The notes under the pieces are model-generated. The model was not told the origin of the DNA, did not search any database, and was given only the letters and a program-made list of their open reading frames with translations. Below, piece by piece: positions 63,878 through 64,000 of a stretch of DNA of 64,000 nt; position 1 is the stretch's first letter; each line of letters opens with the position of its first letter. The position numbers and the translations under genes are program-made. The stretch is from Lachnospiraceae bacterium (lineage in GTDB: Bacteria; Bacillota; Clostridia; Lachnospirales; Lachnospiraceae): NCBI GenBank assembly GCA_016286555.1, contig JAEETA010000009.1:1-64000 (forward strand), written 5' to 3'.

Positions 63878-64000
63878 TTATTTTTTCTTGTAAAATACCG
63901 CAACCTGACGGAAGGTATTTTCCATCTGAGGGATATTGTTCAGGCCCTTCACGCTGTTGGTGATCTGGGTGATGAAGTTCTCCAGCTTCCCCATGTACTC
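63878..64000 (-). CDS. C-terminal fragment of an unidentified gene, cut by the window edge
   Basis: The last 40 codons of a reading frame end in TAA at 63878-63880. The visible tail (KLENFITQITNSVKGLNNIPQ...) is charged and helical. The family cannot be recognised from this fragment. It is nine bases ahead of the beta-helix protein gene, so probably in the same operon. Confidence 0.55.
   Translation of the reverse strand, partial: EYMGKLENFITQITNSVKGLNNIPQMENTFRQVAVFYKKK

Overview
The window looks like a conserved stretch of a Clostridia chromosome, most likely Lachnospiraceae (inference from gene content, not a database result). Supporting signs are strong GGAGG ribosome sites, TTG/GTG starts with good Shine-Dalgarno spacing, a zinc-ribbon L28, GerW/DUF2953 sporulation genes, an Asp23-FakA-RecG block, a TIGR03960-TIGR03936-RNase G block, a HisZ-dependent short HisG, and low-GC promoter patches in a roughly 50-55% GC background. 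No prophage, transposase, CRISPR array, rRNA or tRNA was seen. Almost everything reads on the minus strand. The exceptions are a three-gene plus-strand group at 986-3931, rpmB, and an HD-GYP-like gene.

Layout from left to right. 1-652: a cut-off tyrosine recombinase. 653-985: divergent promoters and the first copy of a structured repeat. 986-3931: radical SAM protein, AI-2E-type permease and dtd. 3932-4460: second copy of the structured repeat, a long AT-rich hairpin and a terminator. 4461-6176: chemotaxis receptor. 6344-18839: a long same-strand run made of hisZ-hisG-hisD-hisB-hisIE, then moxR-DUF58-DUF4129, then two radical-SAM-linked genes, RNase G and a tiny membrane protein, most of them overlapping by 4 bases. 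18930-25175: recU, two pseudouridine synthases, an SDR, a HAD phosphatase and a membrane-tethered amidase. 25256-31199: coaD, rsmD and a type II topoisomerase pair. 31388-36599: DegV, recG, fakA and asp23. 36764-39543: rpmB and sporulation-linked genes, including a coiled-coil protein with a C-terminal J-like HPD motif. 39665-40717: HD-GYP-like protein with altered metal ligands. 40767-46321: a SEDS-PBP fusion, U32 peptidase and ZapA. 46494-49537: ruvAB under an SOS box, and a MATE exporter. 49606-59696: leucine, isoleucine/valine and methionine synthesis genes with an ABC exporter. 59862-64000: small membrane protein, a three-gene ABC importer, a left-handed beta-helix protein and a cut-off gene.

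The genes form recognisable work groups: histidine synthesis, branched-chain amino acid plus methionine synthesis, wall synthesis and division (SEDS-PBP, ZapA, amidase), and DNA repair and topology (RuvAB, RecG, RecU, the topoisomerase). Two LexA-type boxes, upstream of ruvA and of the topoisomerase ATPase subunit, suggest a shared SOS response.

The most unusual signal is non-coding. Two copies of a 150-185 base element flank the 986-3931 group in the same orientation. They share two 20-base blocks and can fold into the same multi-stem structure, and at five stem positions both partners differ between copies while pairing is kept. Other points of interest are the single-chain SEDS-PBP, a HisF-like barrel fused to HisI-HisE, the HD-GYP-like protein without the usual HD histidine, and the amidase with a predicted cytoplasmic tail.
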